Below are positions 8,052 through 15,266 of a stretch of 58,611 bases of DNA, in pieces. The notes below the pieces were generated by a model. The model was not told the DNA's origin, made no database searches, and worked only from the letters and a program-made list of their open reading frames with translations. Numbering within the stretch: position 1 is the stretch's first letter; each line of letters begins with the position of its first letter. The position numbers and the translations under genes are program-made. The stretch is from NCBI GenBank assembly GCA_964527215.1, contig CAZGNZ010000027.1, forward strand, positions 1-58,611. The letters run 5' to 3'. This stretch comes from CAZGNZ01 sp964527215 (lineage in GTDB: Bacteria > Fidelibacterota > Marinisomatia > SCGC-AAA003-L08 > JACNLC01).

Positions 8052-8897
8052 ATGAGCAACCTCATGCGCGTAGGATCAAATATTCAGGCATTAAATGCGC
8101 TTAGACAATTTGGGACTACAAATGACAAGATATCCGAGATTCAATTCCGTCTTGCAACTGGAAAAAGAATTAACCATGCTCAGGATGATACTGCCGGGTA
8201 TGCCATTGGGAATTTACTGGAAAGCCGGACAATCGGCCTGAAGCAGGCTTATAAAAATATTGGGAACGCAAAAAACATTCTCAATATCGCCCAGGGCGGA
8301 TACAATGCCCAAATGGCTCTCCTGCAGGAAATAAAATCCAAAGCCAGCCAGGCTTCTGATGATTCTATCAATGATGACCATCGGCTGGCTGTCTCCAATC
8401 AGGTCAACGCTTTGCTTGAAGAATTTGATGATATCCAGGAGGAGACCAAGTGGAACGGTGTAAGTGTTATTGACGGCTCATCCAACAGCAGTTTCTACTT
8501 CCAGGTCGGGGCAGATTCAACAGATGCCCTGAACGTTTCATTGGATGCCTCCGACTCAAACAGTATTGGTGTCGACAGCATTGCCTTGAATGACAATCTG
8601 GATCTAAGCAATTCGGCATCAGCCGCTGAATCGCTGAATGTTATTGATGATGCCATCGCCAGCCTCGCAAGTTCGGTCCAGAACGTCGGCAACTACATTG
8701 TGCGCCTGGATTCAAAGGAGGATGCAATGTCAGTATCAATAACCAACACTGAATCCGCCCGCAGCCGTATCATAGATGCGGACTTTGCCGAAGAACAGAT
8801 GTCACTGATGAAATTTCAGATTCTGCAACAGACTGGACTAAGTGCACTGTCCCAAGCCAACTCAGCCCCCCAAGCTGTACTCTCACTGTTTCAGTAG
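8052..8897 (+). CDS. Flagellin A3 (class A), without the CsrA-type leader
   Basis: 281 aa filament subunit, MSNLMRVGSNIQALNALR to PQAVLSLFQ, class A by its AIGNLLESRTIGL segment. It is the most divergent class A copy (for example GTTNDKISEIQ, QEETKWNGVSVIDGSS). The start follows AAGGAGG by four bases. It has its own sigma-28 promoter and terminator. Its leader has a GGA only in the Shine-Dalgarno sequence, so it would escape the two-site CsrA control predicted for its seven paralogues. Confidence 0.95.
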   Translation: MSNLMRVGSNIQALNALRQFGTTNDKISEIQFRLATGKRINHAQDDTAGYAIGNLLESRTIGLKQAYKNIGNAKNILNIAQGGYNAQMALLQEIKSKASQASDDSINDDHRLAVSNQVNALLEEFDDIQEETKWNGVSVIDGSSNSSFYFQVGADSTDALNVSLDASDSNSIGVDSIALNDNLDLSNSASAAESLNVIDDAIASLASSVQNVGNYIVRLDSKEDAMSVSITNTESARSRIIDADFAEEQMSLMKFQILQQTGLSALSQANSAPQAVLSLFQ

Positions 8898-8919
8898 GCA
8901 GAATCAATCTCCGCAATTG

Positions 8920-8954
8920 AAGGGACAGCTTTGAGGGGTTGTCCCTTTTTTTTT
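8920..8954 (+). terminator. Rho-independent terminator after flagellin A3
   Basis: AAGGGACA / TGTCCCTT stem (8920-8927 with 8940-8947) and a run of nine Ts. Confidence 0.9.
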
Positions 8955-9641
8955 ACAATCAAGACCCACTGTCCATTGTATTTTTTTCATCCCCTGCGAC
9001 ACAAATAAACCCTCCTTCCATCACATTCTACATGGTGTGGATAATACGCACCCAATGTTAATGCAATGAGCCGTACACTGATCTGAAACATCCAATCACA
9101 AGCACTGCAGGATACAACCTGAACCCAGAATCCGCGACATGCCGGCGAAAACGGACCAGTCACACCGGTCCGGCAGCGGATGGACTCAACCACACAATCA
9201 CATGAACCGCGTGCCGCCGGCGGCCTTTCTGTCATGCGGCAAACAATGAATTTCCCTGCCCGTCAGCTGACGGGACGGGGTATCATGTGTGATATAATCA
9301 TTTTTCATTTCGCCGCCACGCCAAATGACGGATTTTCAACAAGCGGCGGGGAATGCACCCAGTTACACTCGTCCGTCAGGAGACGGATTAAAAACCCGCC
9401 CACTGGCAGAGTCAAACCCCGCTTCTCCTCAGCATGTCTGAGTAATTCCAATGTGAGTGACCATCGGTGTTCTTTCAGCGTTTGATTACTGATAATTGAG
9501 GGATGACCATTCAGTGATCTGAATCTCGTTTTGAAGTGCATCATCCTGGTTATGCCCAATACCTCGCTGAAATTGAATCGACCATATACTGCAATATTTA
9601 TACATGTTTATACAAAATTATATATTTTTATCGTTTATTAT
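8955..9641. other. Intergenic region carrying dispersed repeat copy 1
   Basis: Frames at 8987-9235, 9180-9485 and 9305-9559 are produced by the palindromic repeat and are not believed to be genes. Apart from the repeat (9251-9422) the stretch shows no further feature up to the A4 promoter. Confidence 0.5.
9251..9422 (+). repeat. Dispersed multi-hairpin repeat, copy 1 (full length)
   Basis: Contains in order: CCCGTCAGCTGACGGG (perfect palindrome); the pair CCGCCACGCC...CAAATGACGGAT with a distal GCGGCGGGG; a conserved linker GGGGAATGCACCC; CCGTCAGGAGACGG; and a CCGCCCACTGGCAG unit. The hairpins share the form CCGYCA-NN-TGRCGG followed by ATT, so the element looks built from related hairpins. 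Other copies are at 20911, 32897 and 45293. Confidence 0.8.
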
Positions 9642-9668
9642 TAAAGTATCGCATACTTCTGCCGATAA
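9642..9668 (+). promoter_or_regulatory. Sigma-28 promoter of flagellin A4
   Basis: TAAAGTAT, 11 bp, GCCGATAA, the same boxes as A2. The promoter lies inside the longer open frame that begins at 9604, which rules out that upstream start. Confidence 0.9.
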
Positions 9669-9698
9669 TATGACCAGATGGGTTTATAACCATGTTTC

Positions 9699-9729
9699 GA
9701 CAAGGAAGTCAAAATCAACAACACGGAGG
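9699..9729 (+). promoter_or_regulatory. CsrA-type leader hairpin of flagellin A4
   Basis: GAC, hexaloop AAGGAA, GTC (9699-9710), extendable by TTT/AAA across one mismatch, then ACGGAGG (SD, GGA at 9725). GGA spacing is 21 nt. Confidence 0.7.
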
Positions 9730-9735
9730 TTTATG

Positions 9736-10581
9736 ATGAGTAACCTGATGAGAATAGGATCGAATGTCCAGGCTTTGAACGCGCTGAGACAGTTTGAGAA
9801 CACCAACACAGAAATGGCGGAAATCCAATTCCGCATGGCAACCGGTAAGCGGATCAACAATGCACAGGATGATACGGCGGGGTATGCTATCGGCAATCTC
9901 CTGGAAAGCCGCACTATCGGTTTACAGCAGGCCTATAAAAATGTGGGAAATGCAAAAAACATCCTGAATATTGCGCAGGGCGGATACAACGCTCAGATGG
10001 CCATACTTCAGGATATCAAAGCAAAGGCCAGTCAGGCATCTGATGATTCACTGGATACTGATCAGCGATCAGCCATCAATGACCAGGTCACCGCACTGCT
10101 TGAAGAACTGGATGACATTCAGGCCCAGATAAAATGGAACGGCGTAAGCATACTCAGCGGCGGTTCAGAAGGCGAGTTCAGTTTTCAGGTCGGAGCAGAT
10201 TCCACGGATGTACTGCATGTAGATCTGGATGCATCATCTTCCAGTAATATCGGTGAAAGTGTGGACTTGGTGGGCAATATGGATTTGATCTCCAGTGCAT
10301 CTTCGGCCGCGGATTCCCTGAACTACATTGACGATGCCATCGCTGCCCTGGCCAGTTCGGTTCAGGAAGTCGGCAACTATCTGGTACGACTGGAATCCAA
10401 GGAAGAAGCCCTTTCGGTATCTATCACAAATACAGAAGCCGCCCGCAGTCGAATTGAGGATGCAGACTTTGCCGAAGAGCAAATGGAATTAATGAAACTT
10501 CAAATACTTCAGCAGACGGGACTGACGGCCCTTTCTCAGGCCAACTCTTCACCGCAGGCAGTCCTGGCGCTCTTCCAGTAA
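9736..10581 (+). CDS. Flagellin A4 (class A)
   Basis: 281 aa, near-duplicate of A2; the similarity extends upstream through leader and promoter, so the whole transcription unit was duplicated. The start at 9736 is chosen over 9733 and 9604 because it gives MSNLMRIGSNVQALNALR and a six-base SD spacing like A2. Only D0/D1 domains. Ends SSPQAVLALFQ. Monocistronic, closed by a terminator at 10606. Confidence 0.95.
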   Translation: MSNLMRIGSNVQALNALRQFENTNTEMAEIQFRMATGKRINNAQDDTAGYAIGNLLESRTIGLQQAYKNVGNAKNILNIAQGGYNAQMAILQDIKAKASQASDDSLDTDQRSAINDQVTALLEELDDIQAQIKWNGVSILSGGSEGEFSFQVGADSTDVLHVDLDASSSSNIGESVDLVGNMDLISSASSAADSLNYIDDAIAALASSVQEVGNYLVRLESKEEALSVSITNTEAARSRIEDADFAEEQMELMKLQILQQTGLTALSQANSSPQAVLALFQ

Positions 10582-10605
10582 ACACAATTCCAACCAACTG
10601 CACAC

Positions 10606-10635
10606 AGCCTCGGACCTGAATCCGAGGCTTTTTTT
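10606..10635 (+). terminator. Rho-independent terminator after flagellin A4
   Basis: Perfect 9-bp stem AGCCTCGGA / TCCGAGGCT with a six-base loop and a T run. Confidence 0.9.
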
Positions 10636-10884
10636 ATATATACACGGTCAATCAGTTAAATTTTCCTGCATTCACCTGTTTTCTATTGTTCATAACGAAA
10701 ACATCCAGCCTTCCGCGAATGTCTCCCGCATACACATTTATACGCTCAAAATGTCACTCCCCATTCGGCTTGCGGTTTCGGTATAATTCATAATTGGTGC
10801 CGGTATCCGATAATACTAATAGATGTAGTTTTACAGGATCTGGCTGGCTGCAGATGGATGATCTGTTTCAGCCCAACACATTGA
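10636..10884. other. Promoter region of flagellin B2
   Basis: No gene. TCCGATAA at 10806-10813 resembles a sigma-28 -10, but no TAAA-type -35 lies 11 bp upstream. The actual promoter is not identifiable by eye. Confidence 0.35.
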
Positions 10885-10917
10885 ATGGACAGGGATGCCC
10901 ATTTTAACACACGGAGG
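10885..10917 (+). promoter_or_regulatory. CsrA-type leader hairpin of flagellin B2
   Basis: ATGGACA, loop GGGA, TGCCCAT (10885-10902, seven pairs with one A-C mismatch), then ACGGAGG (SD, GGA at 10913). GGA spacing is 20 nt; ACAGGGATG core. Confidence 0.7.
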
Positions 10918-10922
10918 TAACT

Positions 10923-11756
10923 ATGTCAAATGATCTCATGCGGATCGGCAGCAATATAGGAGCAATGCAGGCGCTGCAGTCTCTCACCAGGGTAAATTCA
11001 GACCTTGGGACGCACCAGTACCGCCTCGCATCTGGAAAAAGAATAAACTATGCGCAGGATGATACTGCGGGATATGCAATTGCAAAGGAACTGCAGTCCC
11101 GGGTTTCATCATTGGAACAAGCCAGCGCAAATGTCAGCAATGCAAAAGCAATACTGTCCATCGCAGAGGGAGGCTACCAGGCCCAGATGAATATTCTGCA
11201 GACCGTAAAAGACAAGGTCATTCAGGCCGCTGATGATTCGCTGGATTCAGATCAGCGGACAGCAATTGACAATCAGGTGGAAGCATTGCTGAACGAACTG
11301 GATGATATCAGCGATCAGACGAAATGGAATGGAACGGCACTGATGGGCGGTTCAGCAAAGAATTTCCAGGTTGGCGCTGATGAAGGTGATTCTCTCGCGG
11401 TAACTTTGGATGCATCCACGTCCGCCGCAGTTGGAGGTACATCCGACATCAGTTCAATCAATCTGACCACGCAGTCCGGCGCATCTGATGCAATTTCAGA
11501 CATCGATAGTGCCATTACAGCCCTGTCGGGTTCAATACAGGAGGTGGGGGACTATCAAACCAGACTGACAACCAAGGAAAACTCACTGGCAATCAGCAGA
11601 ACCAATACCGAGTCGGTTCGAAGTGCCATTGAAGATGCTGACTTTGCCAAGGAGCAGATGGAGGTTATGAAACTTCAAATCCTTCAGCAAACAGCATTGT
11701 CATCGTTTGTTCAGGCCAATTCGGCACCGGCATCCGTGCTGAGCCTGTTTGGATAA
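10923..11756 (+). CDS. Flagellin B2 (class B)
   Basis: 277 aa filament subunit: MSNDLMRIGSNIGAMQALQS to ASVLSLFG. Class B signatures TVKDKVIQAADDSLDSDQR and LMGGSAKNFQVG. Very close to B3 through the middle of the protein. GGAGG lies five bases before the ATG. Its transcript ends at a terminator at 11779; no HTH partner follows. Confidence 0.95.
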   Translation: MSNDLMRIGSNIGAMQALQSLTRVNSDLGTHQYRLASGKRINYAQDDTAGYAIAKELQSRVSSLEQASANVSNAKAILSIAEGGYQAQMNILQTVKDKVIQAADDSLDSDQRTAIDNQVEALLNELDDISDQTKWNGTALMGGSAKNFQVGADEGDSLAVTLDASTSAAVGGTSDISSINLTTQSGASDAISDIDSAITALSGSIQEVGDYQTRLTTKENSLAISRTNTESVRSAIEDADFAKEQMEVMKLQILQQTALSSFVQANSAPASVLSLFG

Positions 11757-11778
11757 TCAAAATACTGCTCAATAACAT

Positions 11779-11808
11779 GGGGGAGTGAATCAGCTCCCCC
11801 TTTTTTTT
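11779..11808 (+). terminator. Rho-independent terminator after flagellin B2
   Basis: GGGGGAG / CTCCCCC stem, eight-base loop, eight Ts. Confidence 0.9.
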
Positions 11809-11864
11809 CCCAATATCAGATAGGCCCATCATCTTCCGTTTCTAGAAATTTCTGAATTACAATG

Positions 11865-12023
11865 CTATACCAGCGCTGAAAGCTTCGGGCTGCCGATCCT
11901 AACCACCCGATATTTGACTTTTTCATCCAGCCATTTTCGAACCCGGATCATCTCCTGCACCCGTACCGTTCCGCGGACTTGGTGACTCTCAAACGGTCCA
12001 TTCACGCTCCGGTCATTATTCAC
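11865..12023 (-). CDS. Possible small ORF or gene remnant (52 aa)
   Basis: A minus-strand frame from GTG at 12023 encodes 52 aa with protein-like composition (RVQEMIRVRKWLDEKVKYRV, then VRIGSPKLSALV). There is no strong Shine-Dalgarno and no recognised family. It may be a remnant of a larger gene inside the flagellin array. Low certainty. Confidence 0.25.
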   Translation of the reverse strand: MNNDRSVNGPFESHQVRGTVRVQEMIRVRKWLDEKVKYRVVRIGSPKLSALV

Positions 12024-12413
12024 ACCCGGCAGTTACGCTTCCCCATTCCCAAATGAGGTGGGGTGCAGAATATTTTCACAGGAAAAAATAATTTCGAAAA
12101 ATTTGAAAGAATCCCGTATTCATCATATAAACAGAAGATTAAGCGGGACAATGCATTACTGTATTTTCATAAGAATTCGTATATCCTATAGAATAGTCTC
12201 AGATAGACCTGGTTGATCATAAATATCCATAACTACTTTCGAACAGTCCGGATTGGTAATGGATATTGATATATAATGAAAATGGCATCATACCAATTTT
12301 CATGAATATTCAATGCCTGCCAGATCACTCCGATATTAATACCAGATGTTATTTGGAAATTGGTTCTGGATTTGTTGCGGTTGCCCGAACCGAAAAGAAA
12401 TTAAACCGCTTGA
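12024..12413. other. Promoter region of flagellin B3
   Basis: No gene. Contains an 11-bp motif ATTGGTAATGG (12252-12262), also found upstream of B4, and an inverted TACCAAT at 12291. No clear sigma-28 promoter. Confidence 0.35.
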
Positions 12414-12446
12414 ATGAGTAAGGATGCTCATTTTCAAACACGGAGG
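12414..12446 (+). promoter_or_regulatory. CsrA-type leader hairpin of flagellin B3
   Basis: ATGAGTA, loop AGGA, TGCTCAT (12414-12431, seven pairs including one T-G wobble), then ACGGAGG (SD, GGA at 12442). GGA spacing is 20 nt. Confidence 0.75.
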
Positions 12447-12451
12447 TAATG

Positions 12452-13285
12452 ATGTCTAATGATCTAATGAGAATCAATGCCAACATCCAGGCAATGCAGT
12501 CTCTGCAGTCACTGAACAATGTCAACCAGAGCTTAAGTGCACACCAGTACCGGCTGGCGACCGGTAAAAGGATCAACTCAGCTCAGGATGACACAGCAGG
12601 TTATGCCATTGCGAAAGAACTGCAGTCCCGCGTATCCGGTCTTGAACAGGCACACAGCAATGTCAGCAATGCAAAAGCGATCCTGTCAATTGCTGAAGGT
12701 GGCTATCAGGCCCAAATGAACATTCTGCAGACCATTAAGGATAAAGTGATTCAGGCAGCTGATGATTCTCTGGACAGCGATCAGCGTACAGCAATCGACA
12801 ATCAGGTGGAAGCGCTGCTGAATGAACTGGATGATATCAGCGATCAGACAAAATGGAACGGCACTGCCTTGATGGGCGGTTCAGCAAAGAGTTTCCAGGT
12901 AGGTGCTGATGAAGGTGATGCTCTGTCTGTTACACTGGATGCTTCAACATCCGCGTCTGTAGGTGCAAGTGCCGATATCAGTTCCATTGATCTGACCAGT
13001 CAGTCCGGTGCATCTGATGCAATTTCTGATATTGACAGTGCCATTACGGCCCTTTCAGCTTCCATTCAGGAAGTTGGTGATTATCAGACCAGATTGACCA
13101 CCAAACAGAACTCCCTTTCAATCAGTATGACCAATACTGAGTCGGTCCGGAGTGCAATTGAAGATGCTGATTTTGCCAAAGAACAAATGGAAGTAATGAA
13201 ACTGCAGATACTGCAGCAAACTGCTCTTTCTTCCTTCGCTCAGGCGAATTCAGCCCCTCAGTCTGTGCTTGGACTGTTCAGATAA
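12452..13285 (+). CDS. Flagellin B3 (class B)
   Basis: 277 aa filament subunit, MSNDLMRINANIQAMQSLQS to PQSVLGLFR. The second of two adjacent ATGs is chosen: it lies five bases after GGAGG like B2 and B4, and gives the same N-terminus. It shares long identical stretches with B2 (for example NQVEALLNELDDISDQTKWN). HTH3 follows 72 bp later across a GGA-containing hairpin, so B3-HTH3 is probably an operon. Confidence 0.95.
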   Translation: MSNDLMRINANIQAMQSLQSLNNVNQSLSAHQYRLATGKRINSAQDDTAGYAIAKELQSRVSGLEQAHSNVSNAKAILSIAEGGYQAQMNILQTIKDKVIQAADDSLDSDQRTAIDNQVEALLNELDDISDQTKWNGTALMGGSAKSFQVGADEGDALSVTLDASTSASVGASADISSIDLTSQSGASDAISDIDSAITALSASIQEVGDYQTRLTTKQNSLSISMTNTESVRSAIEDADFAKEQMEVMKLQILQQTALSSFAQANSAPQSVLGLFR

Positions 13286-13305
13286 TTCAGATAACCAACC
13301 GCAAA

Positions 13306-13352
13306 ACAGGGAAGGGACAAGGATGGTGCCTTCCCTGTTATCAAACGGGAGG
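13306..13352 (+). promoter_or_regulatory. GGA-loop hairpin in the HTH3 leader
   Basis: Perfect 10-bp stem ACAGGGAAGG / CCTTCCCTGT (13306-13315 with 13329-13338) enclosing a 13-base loop that contains ACAAGGATGG, a CsrA-consensus core. No T run follows, so it is not an ordinary terminator. A second GGA lies in the HTH3 Shine-Dalgarno (GGGAGG), 27 nt downstream. Confidence 0.55.
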
Positions 13353-13357
13353 TTAAC

Positions 13358-13561
13358 ATGCGTGACATCATAGGTGTCAATGAACTATCAAGCTATTTGA
13401 ACATAAAAGAGCAGACCATTTACAAACTGATCAAAGACGGAAAAATTCCGGCCATTAAATTTGGCGGGCAGTGGAAAGTAAAAAGCGCTCACATTGATCA
13501 GATGTTCGAAGAGATCCTGGCCCGAAAGCTGGAGGGCCTCCACAACGGAATTGATTTTTGA
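13358..13561 (+). CDS. Excisionase-like HTH protein 3
   Basis: 67 aa. Same fold as HTH1 and HTH2: GVNELSSYLNIKEQTIYKLI, KDGKIPAIKFGGQWKV, tail QMFEEILARKLEGLHNG. The ATG follows GGGAGG by five bases. Located after flagellin B3 and before B4. Predicted small DNA-binding protein co-expressed with flagellin. The leader hairpin suggests its translation could be co-regulated with the flagellins; this is inference. Confidence 0.85.
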   Translation: MRDIIGVNELSSYLNIKEQTIYKLIKDGKIPAIKFGGQWKVKSAHIDQMFEEILARKLEGLHNGIDF

Positions 13562-13833
13562 TACAATAAATCCGGCTGCTTAATCTTATTTTCAGCTGAA
13601 TATTATTATATTTTCTTTTTTTTCCCTGTTTAATATGAATTAAAACCAAAGTTCATTCTGTGGAACGATAATCCTTTAAATAAAATGATATGCTGAAATC
13701 ACCTGCAGCAGAATATCAATAAAAACAGCCATTTTTTTAACCTTCCTCGAATATTCCCGACAATCACAGTAGATCTCAGAAAATTATTGGTAATGGTGGT
13801 ACCAATAGTTGATACGAGTCAAACCGCCAAAAC
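13562..13833. other. Promoter region of flagellin B4
   Basis: No gene. Holds ATTGGTA / TACCAAT as a 7-bp-spaced inverted repeat (13786-13806), which looks like an operator, and the 11-bp motif ATTGGTAATGG shared with B3. CCCGACAA at 13756 is a poor sigma-28 -10. Confidence 0.4.
13786..13806. promoter_or_regulatory. Palindrome upstream of flagellin B4, possible operator
   Basis: ATTGGTA, seven bases, TACCAAT. The left arm with its continuation (ATTGGTAATGG) recurs upstream of B3 at 12252. Could bind a regulator of class B flagellins, perhaps an HTH protein of this locus; no direct evidence. Confidence 0.35.
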
Positions 13834-13863
13834 GGGCAGGGATGCCCTGTTTGAACACGGAGG
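13834..13863 (+). promoter_or_regulatory. CsrA-type leader hairpin of flagellin B4
   Basis: GGGCA, loop GGGA, TGCCC (13834-13847), extendable by AAC/GTT past one bulged base, then ACGGAGG (SD, GGA at 13859). GGA spacing is 19 nt. Stem GGGCA/TGCCC versus GAGCA/TGCTC in B1 is a compensatory change. Confidence 0.75.
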
Positions 13864-13868
13864 TAATA

Positions 13869-14702
13869 ATGGCTAATGATCTAATGAGAATTGGCGCGAA
13901 TATTGGAGCGATGCAGTCGCTTCAGTCACTAGTGAACGTTAATTCAAAATTAGGTATTCATCAGTATCGTTTGTCCACTGGGAAGAGAATCAACTCTGCT
14001 CAGGATGATACTGCGGGATATTCCATTGCAAAGGAACTGCAGTCCCGCGTTTCTGCATTGGGACAGGCACACAGCAACGTCAGCAATTCGAAAGCGATCC
14101 TATCCATTGCAGAAGGTGGCTATCAGGCTCAGATGAGTATCCTGCAGACCATCAAGGATAAGGTCATTCAGGCTGCTGATGACTCGATGGATTCCGATCA
14201 GAGGACTGCAATTAATAATCAGGTTACCGCTCTGTTGGGTGAACTTGATGACATAAGCGATCAGACCAAATGGAACGGAAGTGCTCTTCTTAACGGTTCG
14301 GCACGGACCTTCCAGGTTGGCGCTGAGGCAGGTGACACGCTCAGTGTGACACTGGACACGTCAACTTCAGCTGCAGTCGGCGGAACAACCGATATCAGTT
14401 CCATCGACCTGACCACGCAGTCCGGCGCATCTGATGCAATCAGCACAGTTGATTCTGCAATTACCGCGCTGTCTGCATCGGTTCAGGAAGTGGGAGATTA
14501 TCAGGCACGTCTTTCCACAAAGCAGAACACGCTTTCGATCAGTATCAGCAATACTGAATCGGTTCGAAGCGCGATCGAAGATGCTGATTTTGCCAAAGAA
14601 CAGATGGACGTAATGAAGCTTCAGATACTGCAGCAAACAGCTCTGGCTTCATTTGCACAAGCCAATACAGCACCTCAATCAGTGCTGTCATTGTTCAACT
14701 AA
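13869..14702 (+). CDS. Flagellin B4 (class B)
   Basis: 277 aa filament subunit, MANDLMRIGANIGAMQSLQS to PQSVLSLFN. The frame is open upstream to 13809, but the ATG at 13869 follows GGAGG by five bases and matches the homologues. Class B signatures include STKQNTLSIS and SVQEVGDYQ. Last flagellin of the array, followed by a 12-bp-stem hairpin and then the fliS operon. Confidence 0.95.
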   Translation: MANDLMRIGANIGAMQSLQSLVNVNSKLGIHQYRLSTGKRINSAQDDTAGYSIAKELQSRVSALGQAHSNVSNSKAILSIAEGGYQAQMSILQTIKDKVIQAADDSMDSDQRTAINNQVTALLGELDDISDQTKWNGSALLNGSARTFQVGAEAGDTLSVTLDTSTSAAVGGTTDISSIDLTTQSGASDAISTVDSAITALSASVQEVGDYQARLSTKQNTLSISISNTESVRSAIEDADFAKEQMDVMKLQILQQTALASFAQANTAPQSVLSLFN

Positions 14703-14713
14703 GGAAAAATAAT

Positions 14714-14742
14714 CAGAGATGGGAATTTATTTCCCATCTCTG
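14714..14742 (+). terminator. Strong hairpin after flagellin B4
   Basis: Perfect 12-bp stem CAGAGATGGGAA / TTCCCATCTCTG with loop TTTAT. No T run follows, so it may act as a weak terminator or as an mRNA 3'-end stabiliser. Confidence 0.6.
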
Positions 14743-14772
14743 ACCCTCCACCTCGAATTTAATTATTTCTAT

Positions 14773-14799
14773 TAAAAAATATATATCTTCTGCCGATAA
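14773..14799 (+). promoter_or_regulatory. Sigma-28 promoter of the fliS operon
   Basis: TAAAAAAT, 11 bp, GCCGATAA, about 120 bp upstream of fliS. It places the export chaperone, cap and anti-sigma genes in the late flagellar class. Confidence 0.85.
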
Positions 14800-14918
14800 T
14801 GATGTTAGGACGGTTATCCAGAAAAAATCGATCCTTTGAAAGGTAAAGATATGATTGCGGTTGATTATCTGACCTTTTTTCAGACGCGGTATGATGTTTG
14901 TTAAAATGAGGAGAGTAA

Positions 14919-15248
14919 ATGTTAGGCGGCTACAACATGCAGGGAAATAAACCAGGGGTTGATCCATATCTCAAGCAGAAAATCATGTCTGCCAGTCCCG
15001 AACAGTTGATATCCTACATATACGATGTTGCTATTTCTTCATGTCGCAGGGAAGACGAAATCAAATCCACACGTGCGATAAATGAGTTAATCAACGCACT
15101 GAATTTTGATCAAAAAGAAATAGCCACCCGCTTTTTCCAACTCTACCGATATATTCTTAACCTGATATCGAAAAGGAAGTTTGACGAGGCCGCAACCATG
15201 TTATCTGAACTAAGAACGGCTTGGGCGGAGGCCATGAAAGTCGTGTAA
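14919..15248 (+). CDS. fliS: Flagellar export chaperone FliS
   Basis: 109 aa. FliS binds the disordered C-terminus of flagellin in the cytosol and keeps it from polymerising before export. Family features: PYLKQKIMSASPEQLISYIYD near the N-terminus, a four-helix all-alpha composition, and a hydrophobic C-terminal helix (LSELRTAWAEAM). The ATG follows GAGGAG by five bases. First gene of a tight operon fliS-fliD-flaG-(FliT/FlgN-like)-(FlgM-like) under a sigma-28 promoter. With eight flagellins nearby, it presumably serves both classes. Confidence 0.9.
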   Translation: MLGGYNMQGNKPGVDPYLKQKIMSASPEQLISYIYDVAISSCRREDEIKSTRAINELINALNFDQKEIATRFFQLYRYILNLISKRKFDEAATMLSELRTAWAEAMKVV

Positions 15249-15266
15249 CAATCAAAGGAGAGCGAT

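Noticed and set aside
9251..9422. Repeat considered as a CRISPR array
   Set aside because: No regular spacer-repeat alternation; internal hairpins vary in sequence and spacing and no cas gene is present.
9180..9485. 101-aa frame and similar ones at 20956, 32850 and 45124
   Set aside because: All are translations of the dispersed hairpin repeat; the shared peptides arise from DNA repeat conservation, not from a gene family.
9604..9735. Upstream extension of flagellin A4 (and similar extensions of B1, B4, HTH4)
   Set aside because: The A4 and HTH4 extensions contain the sigma-28 promoters, those of A4, B1 and B4 contain the leader hairpins, and homologues begin at the downstream ATG.
10801..10815. 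TCCGATAA as a sigma-28 promoter of flagellin B2
   Set aside because: The sequence 11 bp upstream (TTCATAAT) matches the -35 consensus at only three of eight positions.
12340..13810. Sigma-54 promoters for class B flagellins
   Set aside because: GG and GC dinucleotides with the required 10-bp spacing were not found in the B2, B3 or B4 upstream regions.
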